Assembly (NCBI GenBank): GCA_026397495.1
Contig: JAPLUS010000302.1
Coordinates: 1-10,327 of the forward strand
Reading direction: 5' to 3'
Length of the DNA stretch: 10,327 nt
From: Candidatus Zixiibacteriota bacterium
Lineage (GTDB): Bacteria > Zixibacteria > MSB-5A5 > GN15 > PGXB01
Positions 1 through 7,371 of the stretch are shown here, piece by piece; within the stretch, counting starts at the first letter, position 1, and each line of letters begins with the position of its first letter. The position numbers were made by a program, and so were the translations under genes. The notes under the pieces were generated by a model. The model searched no databases, was not told where the DNA came from, and was given only the letters and a program-made list of their open reading frames with translations.

Positions 1-1149
1 GTTAAGACGGTTAGATTCTTTCACTATCAATTCCATCAGCCGTTGATCTTCTCCATAGACTTTGAGATCCCCCTTGAGAACTTCGACTGACCCGGAAATA
101 GCCGCCAGGGGATTCCGGATTTCATGAGCAATCGCAGCCGAGAGTTCGCCGATGGCCGCCATTTTATCGGCCGCTCTGATTTTCTCTTCCAATTGTTTGG
201 TAATGGTAAGATCCTGAAATATGGCAATAACACCTCTAATATCATCATTATCATCGATAAGTATCGAGGTGGAGATGCCCAGTGGAATTTTCAGGCCTGA
301 TTGATTGATTATTTCAATCTCATTTCGAGGACAACGTCGCCGGGATTGCAAAACCTCAGAAAAATTCTCCGCCAGTTGTGGCATCTTTTCTGAAAAGACG
401 TCTATAAAGTCATGACCTCTTACGGCCTCTTCTTTGATATCCAATATTTCTTCCGCGGCACGGTTAAAAAAGATGATTTTCCCATCACGATCAATAGTAA
501 GGAGTCCGGAATTAAGGTGGCGAAGGATGTCATTCGTATCTAATTTGGCCTGTCGTAAGGCCTGAGAAGCGCTGGCCAGTTGTAGATCCTTGTGCCGCAG
601 CCGTTCGACCAGAAAACCGGAAATGAAGGCGACCAGATAAAAGGTGAGGATATGCAGAAGTATGCTATAGAAGGCAGTATCCTGAGTTGAAAAGATCACC
701 TCCAGAGCTTTGGTTGATGAACCCGGGACGCCGCTGATAGCCAAGCCAAACCAAATGATAAAAGCATAAGCCATGGAAATTAGAGATGCTATTCCCAGAG
801 TCCCGGCAAGATCGCTCACCAGGGCCGACGAAATAATGGTCAGGATGAAGAGTCCCGAGAAAGAAGATTGGACATTCCCAGTAGCATATATAATCCCTAT
901 CTCAACGACTACTTCAAAAAGGGTCTGGAAGAAAGGGAGCACCTTCAATAGAGATCTAACTTCAAACCATCTTTTCAGAAGAAGGATTACCGGTAGAAAA
1001 AGAGTCAAAAAAGAATAGGCAAAAAAGGGAAAACTTAGATAACCCGGATTATGCAGCCGGAATATGACAATCCCCGATATCAAAACATAGGTTGTCAGCC
1101 GGAGCAGTAGAATCCAGCCGGTTTTAAGAGCGGAGGTATTAGGTTTCAT
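1..1149 (-). CDS. pilS: PilS-like membrane sensor histidine kinase (3' end cut by window edge)
   Basis: Translation from ATG at 1149 is open to the left edge, giving 383 residues without a stop. The first ~180 residues are hydrophobic and look like six membrane helices (about 10-28, 41-58, 70-88, 95-112, 114-136, 161-181). A PAS domain follows at about 202-320 (NSGLLTIDRDGKIIFFNRAA), then a HisKA dimerisation/phosphoacceptor region with H-box ELSAAIAHEIRNPLAAI, phospho-accepting His342. The ATPase domain must lie outside the window. Six helices, PAS and this H-box are the architecture of PilS, which in known systems phosphorylates the sigma54 activator PilR to control pilin expression; the pilC neighbour supports this. 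An NtrB-type kinase is the alternative. No clear Shine-Dalgarno precedes ATG 1149, so the start is less certain than the identity. It is separated from pilC by 273 bp containing a repeat element. Confidence 0.88.
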   Translation of the reverse strand, partial: MKPNTSALKTGWILLLRLTTYVLISGIVIFRLHNPGYLSFPFFAYSFLTLFLPVILLLKRWFEVRSLLKVLPFFQTLFEVVVEIGIIYATGNVQSSFSGLFILTIISSALVSDLAGTLGIASLISMAYAFIIWFGLAISGVPGSSTKALEVIFSTQDTAFYSILLHILTFYLVAFISGFLVERLRHKDLQLASASQALRQAKLDTNDILRHLNSGLLTIDRDGKIIFFNRAAEEILDIKEEAVRGHDFIDVFSEKMPQLAENFSEVLQSRRRCPRNEIEIINQSGLKIPLGISTSILIDDNDDIRGVIAIFQDLTITKQLEEKIRAADKMAAIGELSAAIAHEIRNPLAAISGSVEVLKGDLKVYGEDQRLMELIVKESNRLN

Positions 1150-1166
1150 GGTCCAATAAAAGGACG

Positions 1167-1177
1167 CCTGGGAGGGC
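1167..1177. repeat. Left copy of 11-bp direct repeat flanking the element
   Basis: CCTGGGAGGGC, identical to 1394-1404; the match does not extend on either side. It is a likely target-site duplication, although eleven bases is longer than most small elements leave. Confidence 0.65.
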
Positions 1178-1238
1178 TTGTTGAAAAAGCGTGTATTGTG
1201 AAATGATCATCTGCTTTCATTAGGCCCCCGTCTTAAAC

Positions 1239-1271
1239 TGTCATTCCCCGCCGCGGCGGGGAATCCAGAAA
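1239..1271. repeat. Palindromic repeat unit A (GTCATTCCCC...GGAATCCAG type)
   Basis: A 22-bp perfect palindrome at 1243-1264 (ATTCCCCGCCG then CGGCGGGGAAT), framed by CTGTC before and CCAGAAA after. The GTCATTCCC...GGGAATCCAG form is, from memory, a recurrent intergenic repeat in many environmental bacterial genomes. As RNA it would fold into a GC-rich hairpin and could slow or end transcription. Confidence 0.7.
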
Positions 1272-1302
1272 GTATTAACTGACTTGCACTTATATTTCTT
1301 TT

Positions 1303-1333
1303 TTCTGGATCCCCGATCAAGTCGGGGATGACA
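1303..1333. repeat. Palindromic repeat unit B, inverted copy of unit A
   Basis: Arms ATCCCCGA (1309-1316) and TCGGGGAT (1322-1329) flank a five-base loop. Read on the minus strand this is TTGTCATCCCCGA...TCGGGGATCCAGAAA, the same design as unit A with different stem bases. The covariation keeps the hairpin while the sequence changes. A and B point toward each other through their CCAGAAA ends, so the whole core can also fold back on itself. Confidence 0.68.
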
Positions 1334-1393
1334 ATTTTAATGACATTTTTCTCAGAAGTGCACTTTTCCCTTTCTTAAGGCTTTTTCAACACT

Positions 1394-1404
1394 CCTGGGA
1401 GGGC
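1394..1404. repeat. Right copy of 11-bp direct repeat flanking the element
   Basis: CCTGGGAGGGC, identical to 1167-1177. This copy overlaps a 14-bp perfect palindrome GGAGGGCGCCCTCC at 1398-1411, just downstream of the pilC stop, which may have been the target structure. Confidence 0.65.
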
Positions 1405-1422
1405 GCCCTCCATGGAAGAAAA

Positions 1423-2622
1423 TTATCCTATCTTCCCAATAATATCAAACATTGGCAGATACATAGCGATCAAAATACAACCGATAACCATACCCATAAT
1501 AACTATAATCACCGGTTCAATAACTGATGTCAGCGAGCTAACCGCTTGATCTACCTCCTCATCATAAAAATCGGCAATTTTTTGAAGCATCTCATCCAAG
1601 CCGCCGGTCTTTTCACCCACTGAAATCATCTGGGTTACCATCGGCGGAAAAACACCTGTCTCCTTTAGTGGAGCCGTAATAGTTTCCCCTTCGGCTATAG
1701 AGAGAACGGATTTTTTGATGGCATTGGCTATAACCACATTGCCGGCGGTTTTGGCTGTGATTTCAAGGGCATCAAGAATAGATACGCCCGAAGATAGTAG
1801 TGTTCCAAGAGTTCTCGTAAATCTGGCAACGGATGATTTACGAGCTAAGTTGCCAAAGATAGGCGCCTTTAAGAGAGTGGCATCAAATATAGCTCGCCCC
1901 GATTCTGTTCTAATCCAAAAAATAAAGCCAATTATACCGCCTATGAGACCAATGATTAAAAATGGAAAATTCGCCTGTAAAAAATGACTGAGCGCCAGAA
2001 TAATCATAGTCGGTTTAGGTAATTCCGCTCCAAGACCGCTAAACATCTTGGCAAAAGTCGGAACAATGAATGTCAACATGCCCGTTGTTACCCCTATGGC
2101 GACCACAGCAACTACGCAAGGATAGACCATAGCCCCTTTAACCTTCCGCACCAAAGCATCCGCTTTCTCTCTATATAAAGCTAATCTGACCAAAATGGTA
2201 TCCAGAGCGCCGCTCATCTCACCGGCTTCAACCATATTGACATAAAGGTAATCAAAAATCTTAGGGTGTCGTCTCAAACCTTCGGAGAGTGTTGATCCTC
2301 CTTGGACTGATTCCTTTACGGCATTGATGATTCGACAGAACTCTTTATTCTCAGTCTGAGTTCCCATAATCTCCAAACATTGTACCATAGGTAGTCCCGC
2401 TCCGATCATAGTAGCAAATTGCCGGGTAAATCGCGATAATTCGACTTTCTTCACACCACTTCCCAGTCTGATTTTCAGCTCCGCGGGTTTTTTACGGATA
2501 CTGGAAACAAGAATGCGGTTCTGCCGCAGAAGTCGGGCAAGTTGCTCTCTATTACCGGCCGATAGCTCACCAAAGACGGGAGCCCCCGCGAGAGTTTTTC
2601 CTTTGTATTCAAATACTGGCAT
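1423..2622 (-). CDS. pilC: Type IV pilus inner-membrane platform protein PilC (T2SF family)
   Basis: A 399-residue protein, the usual PilC length. It carries two copies of the T2SSF/GspF domain, about residues 66-190 and 266-391. The family signatures VEAGEMSGALD (131-141) and VGEKTGGLDEML (335-346) sit at equivalent positions in the two halves. Hydrophobic segments at about 167-190, 209-237 and 369-391 are the membrane helices. The family forms the platform in the inner membrane on which the PilB and PilT ATPases act to polymerise or withdraw pilin. A good Shine-Dalgarno, GGAAAGGG, lies 8 bases upstream of ATG 2622. The gene follows pilT by 26 bp. Position between pilT and pilS makes PilC far more likely than the type II secretion homologue GspF. 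Confidence 0.96.
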   Translation of the reverse strand: MPVFEYKGKTLAGAPVFGELSAGNREQLARLLRQNRILVSSIRKKPAELKIRLGSGVKKVELSRFTRQFATMIGAGLPMVQCLEIMGTQTENKEFCRIINAVKESVQGGSTLSEGLRRHPKIFDYLYVNMVEAGEMSGALDTILVRLALYREKADALVRKVKGAMVYPCVVAVVAIGVTTGMLTFIVPTFAKMFSGLGAELPKPTMIILALSHFLQANFPFLIIGLIGGIIGFIFWIRTESGRAIFDATLLKAPIFGNLARKSSVARFTRTLGTLLSSGVSILDALEITAKTAGNVVIANAIKKSVLSIAEGETITAPLKETGVFPPMVTQMISVGEKTGGLDEMLQKIADFYDEEVDQAVSSLTSVIEPVIIVIMGMVIGCILIAMYLPMFDIIGKIG

Positions 2623-2648
2623 ATTTAATTCCCTTTCCAGGCAGACAA

Positions 2649-3746
2649 CTAAACCATAACCGGTGACTTATAAACAGGGACCGGGGATTTGCCTCGGGAA
2701 AGCATTTCGCCCAATTCCTGCATATTGGAGCTGAAGCCCATAGCATCGGCAATCGTTATTTTCCCGGCCGTATAGAGTTCTGCTAAGGATTGATTCATTG
2801 TCTTCATACCATACTTCTGTCCTGATTGTATCATGCTGTATAGTTGATGGACTTTATCATCTCTAATAAGAGCTCGTATGGCAGGTGTGCAAACCATAAT
2901 CTCCAAGGCTAAAACCCGGCCACCTCCCATTCTTGGAATTAAACACTGCGAGATCACCGCTTGCAGAGAAAACGAAAGAGACATTCGCACCTGTTCTTGT
3001 TGATTGGTCGGGAAGACATCAATTATTCTATTAATTGATTCAGCGCAAGAGTTGGTATGAAGAGTGGCAAAGGCGACGTGGCCGGTCTCCGAAATATTCA
3101 AAGCGGCTTCTATTGTCTCCAGATCCCGCATCTCACCAATCAGAACAACGTCGGGGTCTTCTCGTAAGGCATACTTCAGGGCTGACGCAAAAGAGAGAGT
3201 GTCACTATAAACTTCCCTCTGGTTTACAATTGAGGACTGGTGCCGGTGTAAGTACTCAATGGGGTCTTCGACGGTTATGATATGGCATTGTCTTTCGCGG
3301 TTTATTTTGTCAATTATTGCCGCCAGGGTTGTTGATTTTCCTGAACCGGTGGGGCCGGTAACCAAAATCAGGCCGCGCGGCAGTTTGGCAAATTCTGCAA
3401 CCACCTTCGGTAGGCTCAATTCCTCAAATGATTTAACCCTATAAGGTATTTGTCTTAAAGCTACGGCCACATTACCGCGTTGCATAAAAATATTGCACCG
3501 AAAACGGCTCATATTTTCAATTCCAAATGAAAGATCGAGTTCAGAGTTAGTTTCGAATTTGAGTCTCTGTTTTTCATTCATTATCGAATAGGCCAATTTT
3601 TTAGTAAGCTCGGGAGTCAAGGTATCATATGCCGTTTTTACCAATTTACCATCGACTCTAATCACGGGAGGCGAACCGACCGTAAGATGCAGATCCGAAG
3701 CATCCATTTTGACCATATCTTCAAGGAGTTGACGCAAAGTAATCAT
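2649..3746 (-). CDS. pilT: Pilus retraction ATPase PilT
   Basis: A hexameric secretion ATPase that drives pilus disassembly and retraction. Starting at ATG 3746 the protein has 365 residues, close to usual PilT length. Visible motifs: the N-terminal ASDLHLTVGSPP, Walker A GPTGSGKST (131-139), Asp box VEDPIEYLH (159-167), Walker B region DPDVVLIGEMRD (197-208), His box TGHVAFATLHTNS (221-233), and the PilT-specific AIRALIRD (289-296) corresponding to the AIRNLIRE motif needed for retraction in characterised PilT proteins. It lacks the N-terminal MshEN domain and the Cys4 zinc motif that mark PilB. The open frame begins earlier at TTG 3758, but GGGAG (3752-3756) lies 5 bases upstream of ATG 3746, so I prefer the ATG. 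It lies between pilB and pilC. Confidence 0.97.
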   Translation of the reverse strand: MITLRQLLEDMVKMDASDLHLTVGSPPVIRVDGKLVKTAYDTLTPELTKKLAYSIMNEKQRLKFETNSELDLSFGIENMSRFRCNIFMQRGNVAVALRQIPYRVKSFEELSLPKVVAEFAKLPRGLILVTGPTGSGKSTTLAAIIDKINRERQCHIITVEDPIEYLHRHQSSIVNQREVYSDTLSFASALKYALREDPDVVLIGEMRDLETIEAALNISETGHVAFATLHTNSCAESINRIIDVFPTNQQEQVRMSLSFSLQAVISQCLIPRMGGGRVLALEIMVCTPAIRALIRDDKVHQLYSMIQSGQKYGMKTMNQSLAELYTAGKITIADAMGFSSNMQELGEMLSRGKSPVPVYKSPVMV

Positions 3747-3751
3747 ACCAT

Positions 3752-3756
3752 CTCCC
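3752..3756 (-). promoter_or_regulatory. Shine-Dalgarno deciding the pilT start
   Basis: GGGAG, 5 bases before ATG 3746. It overlaps the alternative TTG codon at 3758-3756, so that TTG cannot be the start served by this site. Confidence 0.7.
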
Positions 3757-3890
3757 AATAATCCCTTATTAATCTATTAGACAATCCATCATAATCTTAT
3801 ATCGGTAAATCATGATGAATCTTGACCGGTGGACTGAAGATAATTGAATTTAACTCTTTGATTGATAATGAGGTCGGAGGATTCAGGGGA

Positions 3891-5585
3891 TCAAGAGGTG
3901 GTTGCAAAGACTTCCTCTATGGATACCATCCCCTTTTTCATTTTGTTGACGGCCGACATTCTCAGGGTGGACATCCCCTCTTTAACAGCCTGGTCTCTTA
4001 TCTCCGTATCGGAGGCTGATGCCAAAATCATCCGCTCGATGGTTGGAGTAATAGGCATTACTTCGAATATGCCGGTTCGCCCGGTCACTCCGGTATTATT
4101 ACAGTCGTTGCATCCTTTGCCCCGAAAAGCCTTTAAATCCTTTAACATAAAATCGGGAATATTAAACGCCGCTATTTGTTCCCCCGTAAGAGCAACCGGT
4201 TCTTTGCAGGTCTGGCATATTTTACGAACCATTCGCTGAGCCATAATAAGACGGGTTGATGAAGCCACTAAGTAACTGGGAATCCCCATATCAATCAACC
4301 GGTTTATTGCTGAAGGAGCATCATTGGTATGCAGAGTGGAAAAAACCAGGTGGCCGGTCAAGGCGGCGCGAATAGCAATTTCGGCTGTCTCGCTATCACG
4401 AATCTCGCCAACCATTACGATATCCGGGTCCTGCCGCAGGAATGATCGCAGAGAAGCCGCAAAAGTCAAGCCAATTTCACTTTTTACCTGAACCTGATTA
4501 ATACCGTCGAAGTTAAACTCAACCGGGTCTTCGGCGGTCATAATATTGACATCGATGGCATTTATTTGTTTTAGAGCGGAATACAAAGTGGTGGTTTTAC
4601 CGGAACCGGTCGGTCCCGTTACCAAAATAATTCCATAAGAGAGGTGAATAGCACCATCAAATCGCGTCAAAGATTCCGGGTCAAATCCGAGTTTGGTCAG
4701 ATCGACATTAAGAGATTTGGGATCCAAAATACGCATGACCACTTTTTCCCCAAAAATAGTTGGCAACACCGATACTCGTATATCTACATTGCGCTCGGCG
4801 ATTTTAATCTTAATCCGTCCATCCTGGGGGAGTCTTCTCTCGGAAATATCAAGATCAGCCATAACTTTCACACGCGAGACTATCGCCGCCCGATATTTAT
4901 AGGGAAGCGGCGCCATTTCACGCAGGTCACCATCGACGCGAAATCTCACTCTAATTCGCTTTTCATAGGTTTCAAAATGAATATCAGAAGCTCCCATGCG
5001 AATGGCGTCGGCAATAATCGAATCGACCAATTTGACCAGAGGTTTGTCCTGAATCGCCGAACGCAAATCGGCTTCAGAAAGTCCTTCATCGTCGGATGAC
5101 ACCACTTCCAGAGCGGCATCATCTTCCATTCCTTTGACCAATTGAGAAAAAGCATTCTCGTCATGATAGTAGGTTTCGATGGCTTTTTGTATCGCCTTTT
5201 CAGGGGAAATGACCGGCTGAATGGAGCAGCCCGTAATAAACTTTACGGCATCCAACACATAAATATTATTGGGATCAGATATCGCCACAATGAGATTTTT
5301 CATCAGTTTAGAGACGGCGATGACATTAAATTTTCTGGCAATATCAAGAGGAATTAGCTTAACGATTTCCGGGTTAAGTTCAATATCGGCCAGCCTCAGA
5401 GTCCCCATATTCAGTTGCTTGCCGACAAAGGCGGCGATTTCCTCTTCCGAGGCAACCGCGCCGATAGTAACCAGCGCTTGCTCAAGCTTTATATTTTTTT
5501 CTTTAGCTAAAGCCAGCGCCTGTTCCATTTGCTGCTGGCTAATACGGCCGGCTTTTACGAGTATGGCACCGAGTTCTGCAGACAT
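3891..5585 (-). CDS. pilB: Pilus assembly ATPase PilB (GspE family)
   Basis: A hexameric ATPase that powers pilin polymerisation, 564 residues as usual for PilB. An N-terminal MshEN/T2SSE_N-type region spans about 1-145. In this family that region can bind cyclic di-GMP, but the motif here is imperfect (ELGAILVKAGRIS, with Glu where Arg is usual). The ATPase core follows: ASDIHFE (199-205), Walker A GPTGSGKT (324-331), Asp box AEDPVEF (351-357), Walker B DPDIVMVGEIRD (386-397) and His box TGHLVFSTLHTND (410-422). A zinc-binding tetracysteine CxxC...CxxC is at Cys457, 460, 492 and 495. MshEN region, GEIRD and zinc site separate it from PilT. The stop is TGA. A 70-bp gap separates it from mglB and about 144 bp, without recognisable features, separates it from pilT. 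Confidence 0.96.
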   Translation of the reverse strand: MSAELGAILVKAGRISQQQMEQALALAKEKNIKLEQALVTIGAVASEEEIAAFVGKQLNMGTLRLADIELNPEIVKLIPLDIARKFNVIAVSKLMKNLIVAISDPNNIYVLDAVKFITGCSIQPVISPEKAIQKAIETYYHDENAFSQLVKGMEDDAALEVVSSDDEGLSEADLRSAIQDKPLVKLVDSIIADAIRMGASDIHFETYEKRIRVRFRVDGDLREMAPLPYKYRAAIVSRVKVMADLDISERRLPQDGRIKIKIAERNVDIRVSVLPTIFGEKVVMRILDPKSLNVDLTKLGFDPESLTRFDGAIHLSYGIILVTGPTGSGKTTTLYSALKQINAIDVNIMTAEDPVEFNFDGINQVQVKSEIGLTFAASLRSFLRQDPDIVMVGEIRDSETAEIAIRAALTGHLVFSTLHTNDAPSAINRLIDMGIPSYLVASSTRLIMAQRMVRKICQTCKEPVALTGEQIAAFNIPDFMLKDLKAFRGKGCNDCNNTGVTGRTGIFEVMPITPTIERMILASASDTEIRDQAVKEGMSTLRMSAVNKMKKGMVSIEEVFATTS

Positions 5586-5655
5586 TTAATTCATCTCATT
5601 ATCTTTAGAATTATAATCATTCTCCGCAACCGGCCCGGAATGCCCACGCGCGCAA

Positions 5656-6144
5656 CTAATCCTGAAAAATATCATCAAGTTTATTACCGGCGGAGGCGGC
5701 AAAATCATCGCTCAGACCAGAACCCCCGGTATGGGCTCTATCCTTTAAACTTGAGAATATTTTGCCCAATTCCAATGCCGTTTCTTTGGCATACAAACGA
5801 ACCATACCAATAGTGGTTCGGTCATCAAATATGACCGCCATTATGGAACGTTCACCCACCAGAGACATATGGATATGATCTTTTTTGCCCTGATGAAACA
5901 AGACGGAGAATTCTGATTCCCCAACCAATCTGGCAATCTCTTTGGTCGATGCAAATGAGCCGGCCAGAAGAGCGGCCAAGGCGGTGGTATCCAGAGAATG
6001 GGTGAAACCCTGGCGGGTAAGAAGATGCCCATCTTTATCCACTAATAAGGCACATTTAGCTTCAGCCCCTTTCAGCATTTTGGCCAAGATAGAATCGATT
6101 TTCTCGATTTCTTCCTCATATATTATCAGGCTGTCATTGTTCAC
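5656..6144 (-). CDS. mglB: MglB, Roadblock/LC7 partner and GAP of MglA
   Basis: A Roadblock/LC7-domain protein of 162 residues with GTG start. It resembles Myxococcus MglB along most of its length from memory: IYEEEIEKI near the start, AKCALLVDKDGHLL, DTTALAALLAG, EFSVLFHQGKKDHI, AVIFDDRTTIGMVRLY and a C-terminal acidic tail ending KLDDIFQD. MglB stimulates GTP hydrolysis by MglA and fixes its polar location in characterised bacteria. The start is set by a near-perfect AAGGAGG at 6153-6159, 8 bases before GTG 6144. An upstream TTG at 6171 would overlap mglA and has no suitable site. It starts 13 bp after the mglA stop, so the pair is surely co-transcribed, although the order mglA then mglB is reversed relative to the mglB-mglA order known in Myxococcus and Thermus. 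Confidence 0.92.
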   Translation of the reverse strand: MNNDSLIIYEEEIEKIDSILAKMLKGAEAKCALLVDKDGHLLTRQGFTHSLDTTALAALLAGSFASTKEIARLVGESEFSVLFHQGKKDHIHMSLVGERSIMAVIFDDRTTIGMVRLYAKETALELGKIFSSLKDRAHTGGSGLSDDFAASAGNKLDDIFQD

Positions 6145-6152
6145 AGTCAATA

Positions 6153-6159
6153 CCTCCTT
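6153..6159 (-). promoter_or_regulatory. Shine-Dalgarno of mglB overlapping the mglA stop
   Basis: AAGGAGG; its two A residues are the last two bases of the mglA TAA stop (6160-6158). Spacing to GTG 6144 is 8 bases. Terminating ribosomes on mglA cover this site, so MglA and MglB synthesis are probably coupled. Confidence 0.85.
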
Positions 6160-7339
6160 ATTTAATTCCAAATAGGCGCTTAAAGAAGCCCGGTTTCTTT
6201 CTTATCACCCGCTTTGAAGGGGCCATAAAGGGCGATGGTAAATCATTACTGATGGTTAGGTCTCGCTTAGCTTCATCGCCGCCCAGTCGTCCTCGAATAG
6301 ATGACGCGTCGCCTTCTTTGGAAGCTGGTTGAAAATCCGAAAGGGTAATTCGTCTTTCACGGCGAAGAATATGCGATGCTGTTGTCCCCGGAAAAGGCCG
6401 CAACGGTTTTTCTTCTTCCGACAAGTTGGAAATTTCCGGCCCCGAGGCCTCTTCGAGTTTCTGGTTATGGACATCCTGTTTAACAATCTCTTCATTAGTT
6501 GTAGTTGTTTCGTCCTTGAGATTGCTATGCTCCATCACTTCTGGTTGCTCTGATCCATTCTCATTATTCGCTTCATCTTCGGCATTATAGGCGGTCTGTC
6601 GAACCGACGCCGATTCCTCAGCCGGGGACGGTTCCTGAATAGGTGAATGGGAAATAGGTGATGAAAAAGTAGTCCCCGAACCCCGAGAGATTACGGCTTC
6701 CGTCTTGACCTTTTCCACAACCACTGCCTCAGTTTTAACAGCTGTCGGTGTGCTTTTGCTCGATTTCGCTTTTTCCAGAACCAATTTGATGATTTGTTTA
6801 AGGGTATCAAAAACACCTTTTCCCGAAACGGCTTCGGCTTCAAAACATTTCCATCCCCTCGCATTCAATTTTGTTTCCAACTCAGAGACAGAAAGAACAC
6901 CCGGGAGATCACGTTTATTATATTGGATAACCACTGGAATTTCATTTAGATCATAACCATATTCTTCAAGGTTCTCCTCAAGATTGGCCAGCGACTCAAT
7001 ATTTTCCGCCATTTTTTCGGCCTGACTATCAGCAACAAAAACAAGGCCGTCCATGCCCCGTAAAACCAATTTCCGCGTGGCATTGTAATAAACCTGCCCC
7101 GGCACAGTGTAAAGTTGAAATTTGGCCGCAAACCCGTTGATGGTTCCTATATTTATCGGTAGAAAATCAAAATAAAGGGTTCGATCGGCTTCCGTTGCCA
7201 GCGAAATCATTTTGCCCCGGGTAGAGGACGGCACCTTCTTATGAACATAAATCAAATTGGTCGTCTTCCCGGATAGACCTGGGCCATAGTAAACTATCTT
7301 GCAAGTGACTTCCCGCGATGCATAATTTATTGAAACCAT
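6158..7339 (-). CDS. mglA: MglA, Ras-like polarity GTPase with a long C-terminal tail
   Basis: A small GTPase that in Myxococcus, Thermus and Bdellovibrio sets the leading pole and controls type IV pili. Residues 1-195 form the G domain: P-loop GPGLSGKT (19-26), Arg53 in ATEADRTLYFDFLP (the intrinsic arginine finger of the family), switch 2 TVPGQ (78-82) with Thr78 replacing the usual Asp and catalytic Gln82, and the guanine-specificity motif NKRD (141-144). These are hallmarks of MglA rather than Ras, Rab or Arf. Canonical MglA ends near residue 195; here another ~198 residues follow, polar, Glu/Ser/Thr-rich and probably disordered, ending in a basic, aromatic tail (KKPGFFKRLFGIK) that could bind membrane or a partner. 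The ATG at 7339 is preceded by AAAGGA. The next gene upstream ends 32 bp away and mglB follows after 13 bp. Confidence 0.95.
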   Translation of the reverse strand: MVSINYASREVTCKIVYYGPGLSGKTTNLIYVHKKVPSSTRGKMISLATEADRTLYFDFLPINIGTINGFAAKFQLYTVPGQVYYNATRKLVLRGMDGLVFVADSQAEKMAENIESLANLEENLEEYGYDLNEIPVVIQYNKRDLPGVLSVSELETKLNARGWKCFEAEAVSGKGVFDTLKQIIKLVLEKAKSSKSTPTAVKTEAVVVEKVKTEAVISRGSGTTFSSPISHSPIQEPSPAEESASVRQTAYNAEDEANNENGSEQPEVMEHSNLKDETTTTNEEIVKQDVHNQKLEEASGPEISNLSEEEKPLRPFPGTTASHILRRERRITLSDFQPASKEGDASSIRGRLGGDEAKRDLTISNDLPSPFMAPSKRVIRKKPGFFKRLFGIK

Positions 7340-7371
7340 AGTATCCTTTATAACCTGAATTCAAGAACCAT

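Larger units (their letters stand above)
1178..1393. mobile_element. 216-bp MITE-like non-autonomous element between pilC and pilS
   Basis: The segment is bounded by a 12-bp terminal inverted repeat TGTTGAAAAAGC (1179-1190), matched by its complement GCTTTTTCAACA (1380-1391). An exact 11-bp direct repeat CCTGGGAGGGC flanks it on both sides (1167-1177 and 1394-1404), as expected of a target-site duplication. It encodes no plausible protein. Inside are two palindromic units in inverted orientation. Short length, terminal repeats, flanking duplication and lack of coding potential describe a MITE-like element; the family and the transposase that would move it are unknown to me. The termini sit one and two bases from the direct repeats, so the exact ends are uncertain. 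Confidence 0.68.

Noticed and set aside
1149..1413. Idea that the element interrupted a longer pilS reading frame starting at ATG 1413
   Set aside because: Removing the element and one repeat copy leaves 37 bases between ATG 1413 and ATG 1149, which is out of frame and soon reaches TAA. The element therefore sits in the gap, not in coding sequence.
3747..3890. Promoter or terminator in the pilB-pilT gap
   Set aside because: AT-rich with only a TATAAG-like hexamer and an 8-bp palindrome ATCATGAT. No matched -35, no stem followed by a T-run, and only a 14-codon ORF.
4644..5099. 151-codon plus-strand frame opposite pilB, and other plus-strand frames
   Set aside because: These are antisense shadows of well-supported minus-strand genes with conserved motifs; they show no domains or ribosome sites of their own.
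5605..5640. TATAAT (5615-5610) and a GC-rich stretch before pilB as a sigma70 or sigma54 promoter
   Set aside because: No -35 hexamer at 16-18 bases, and the GG/GC spacing does not fit the sigma54 pattern. A lone -10 match in AT-rich sequence is weak.
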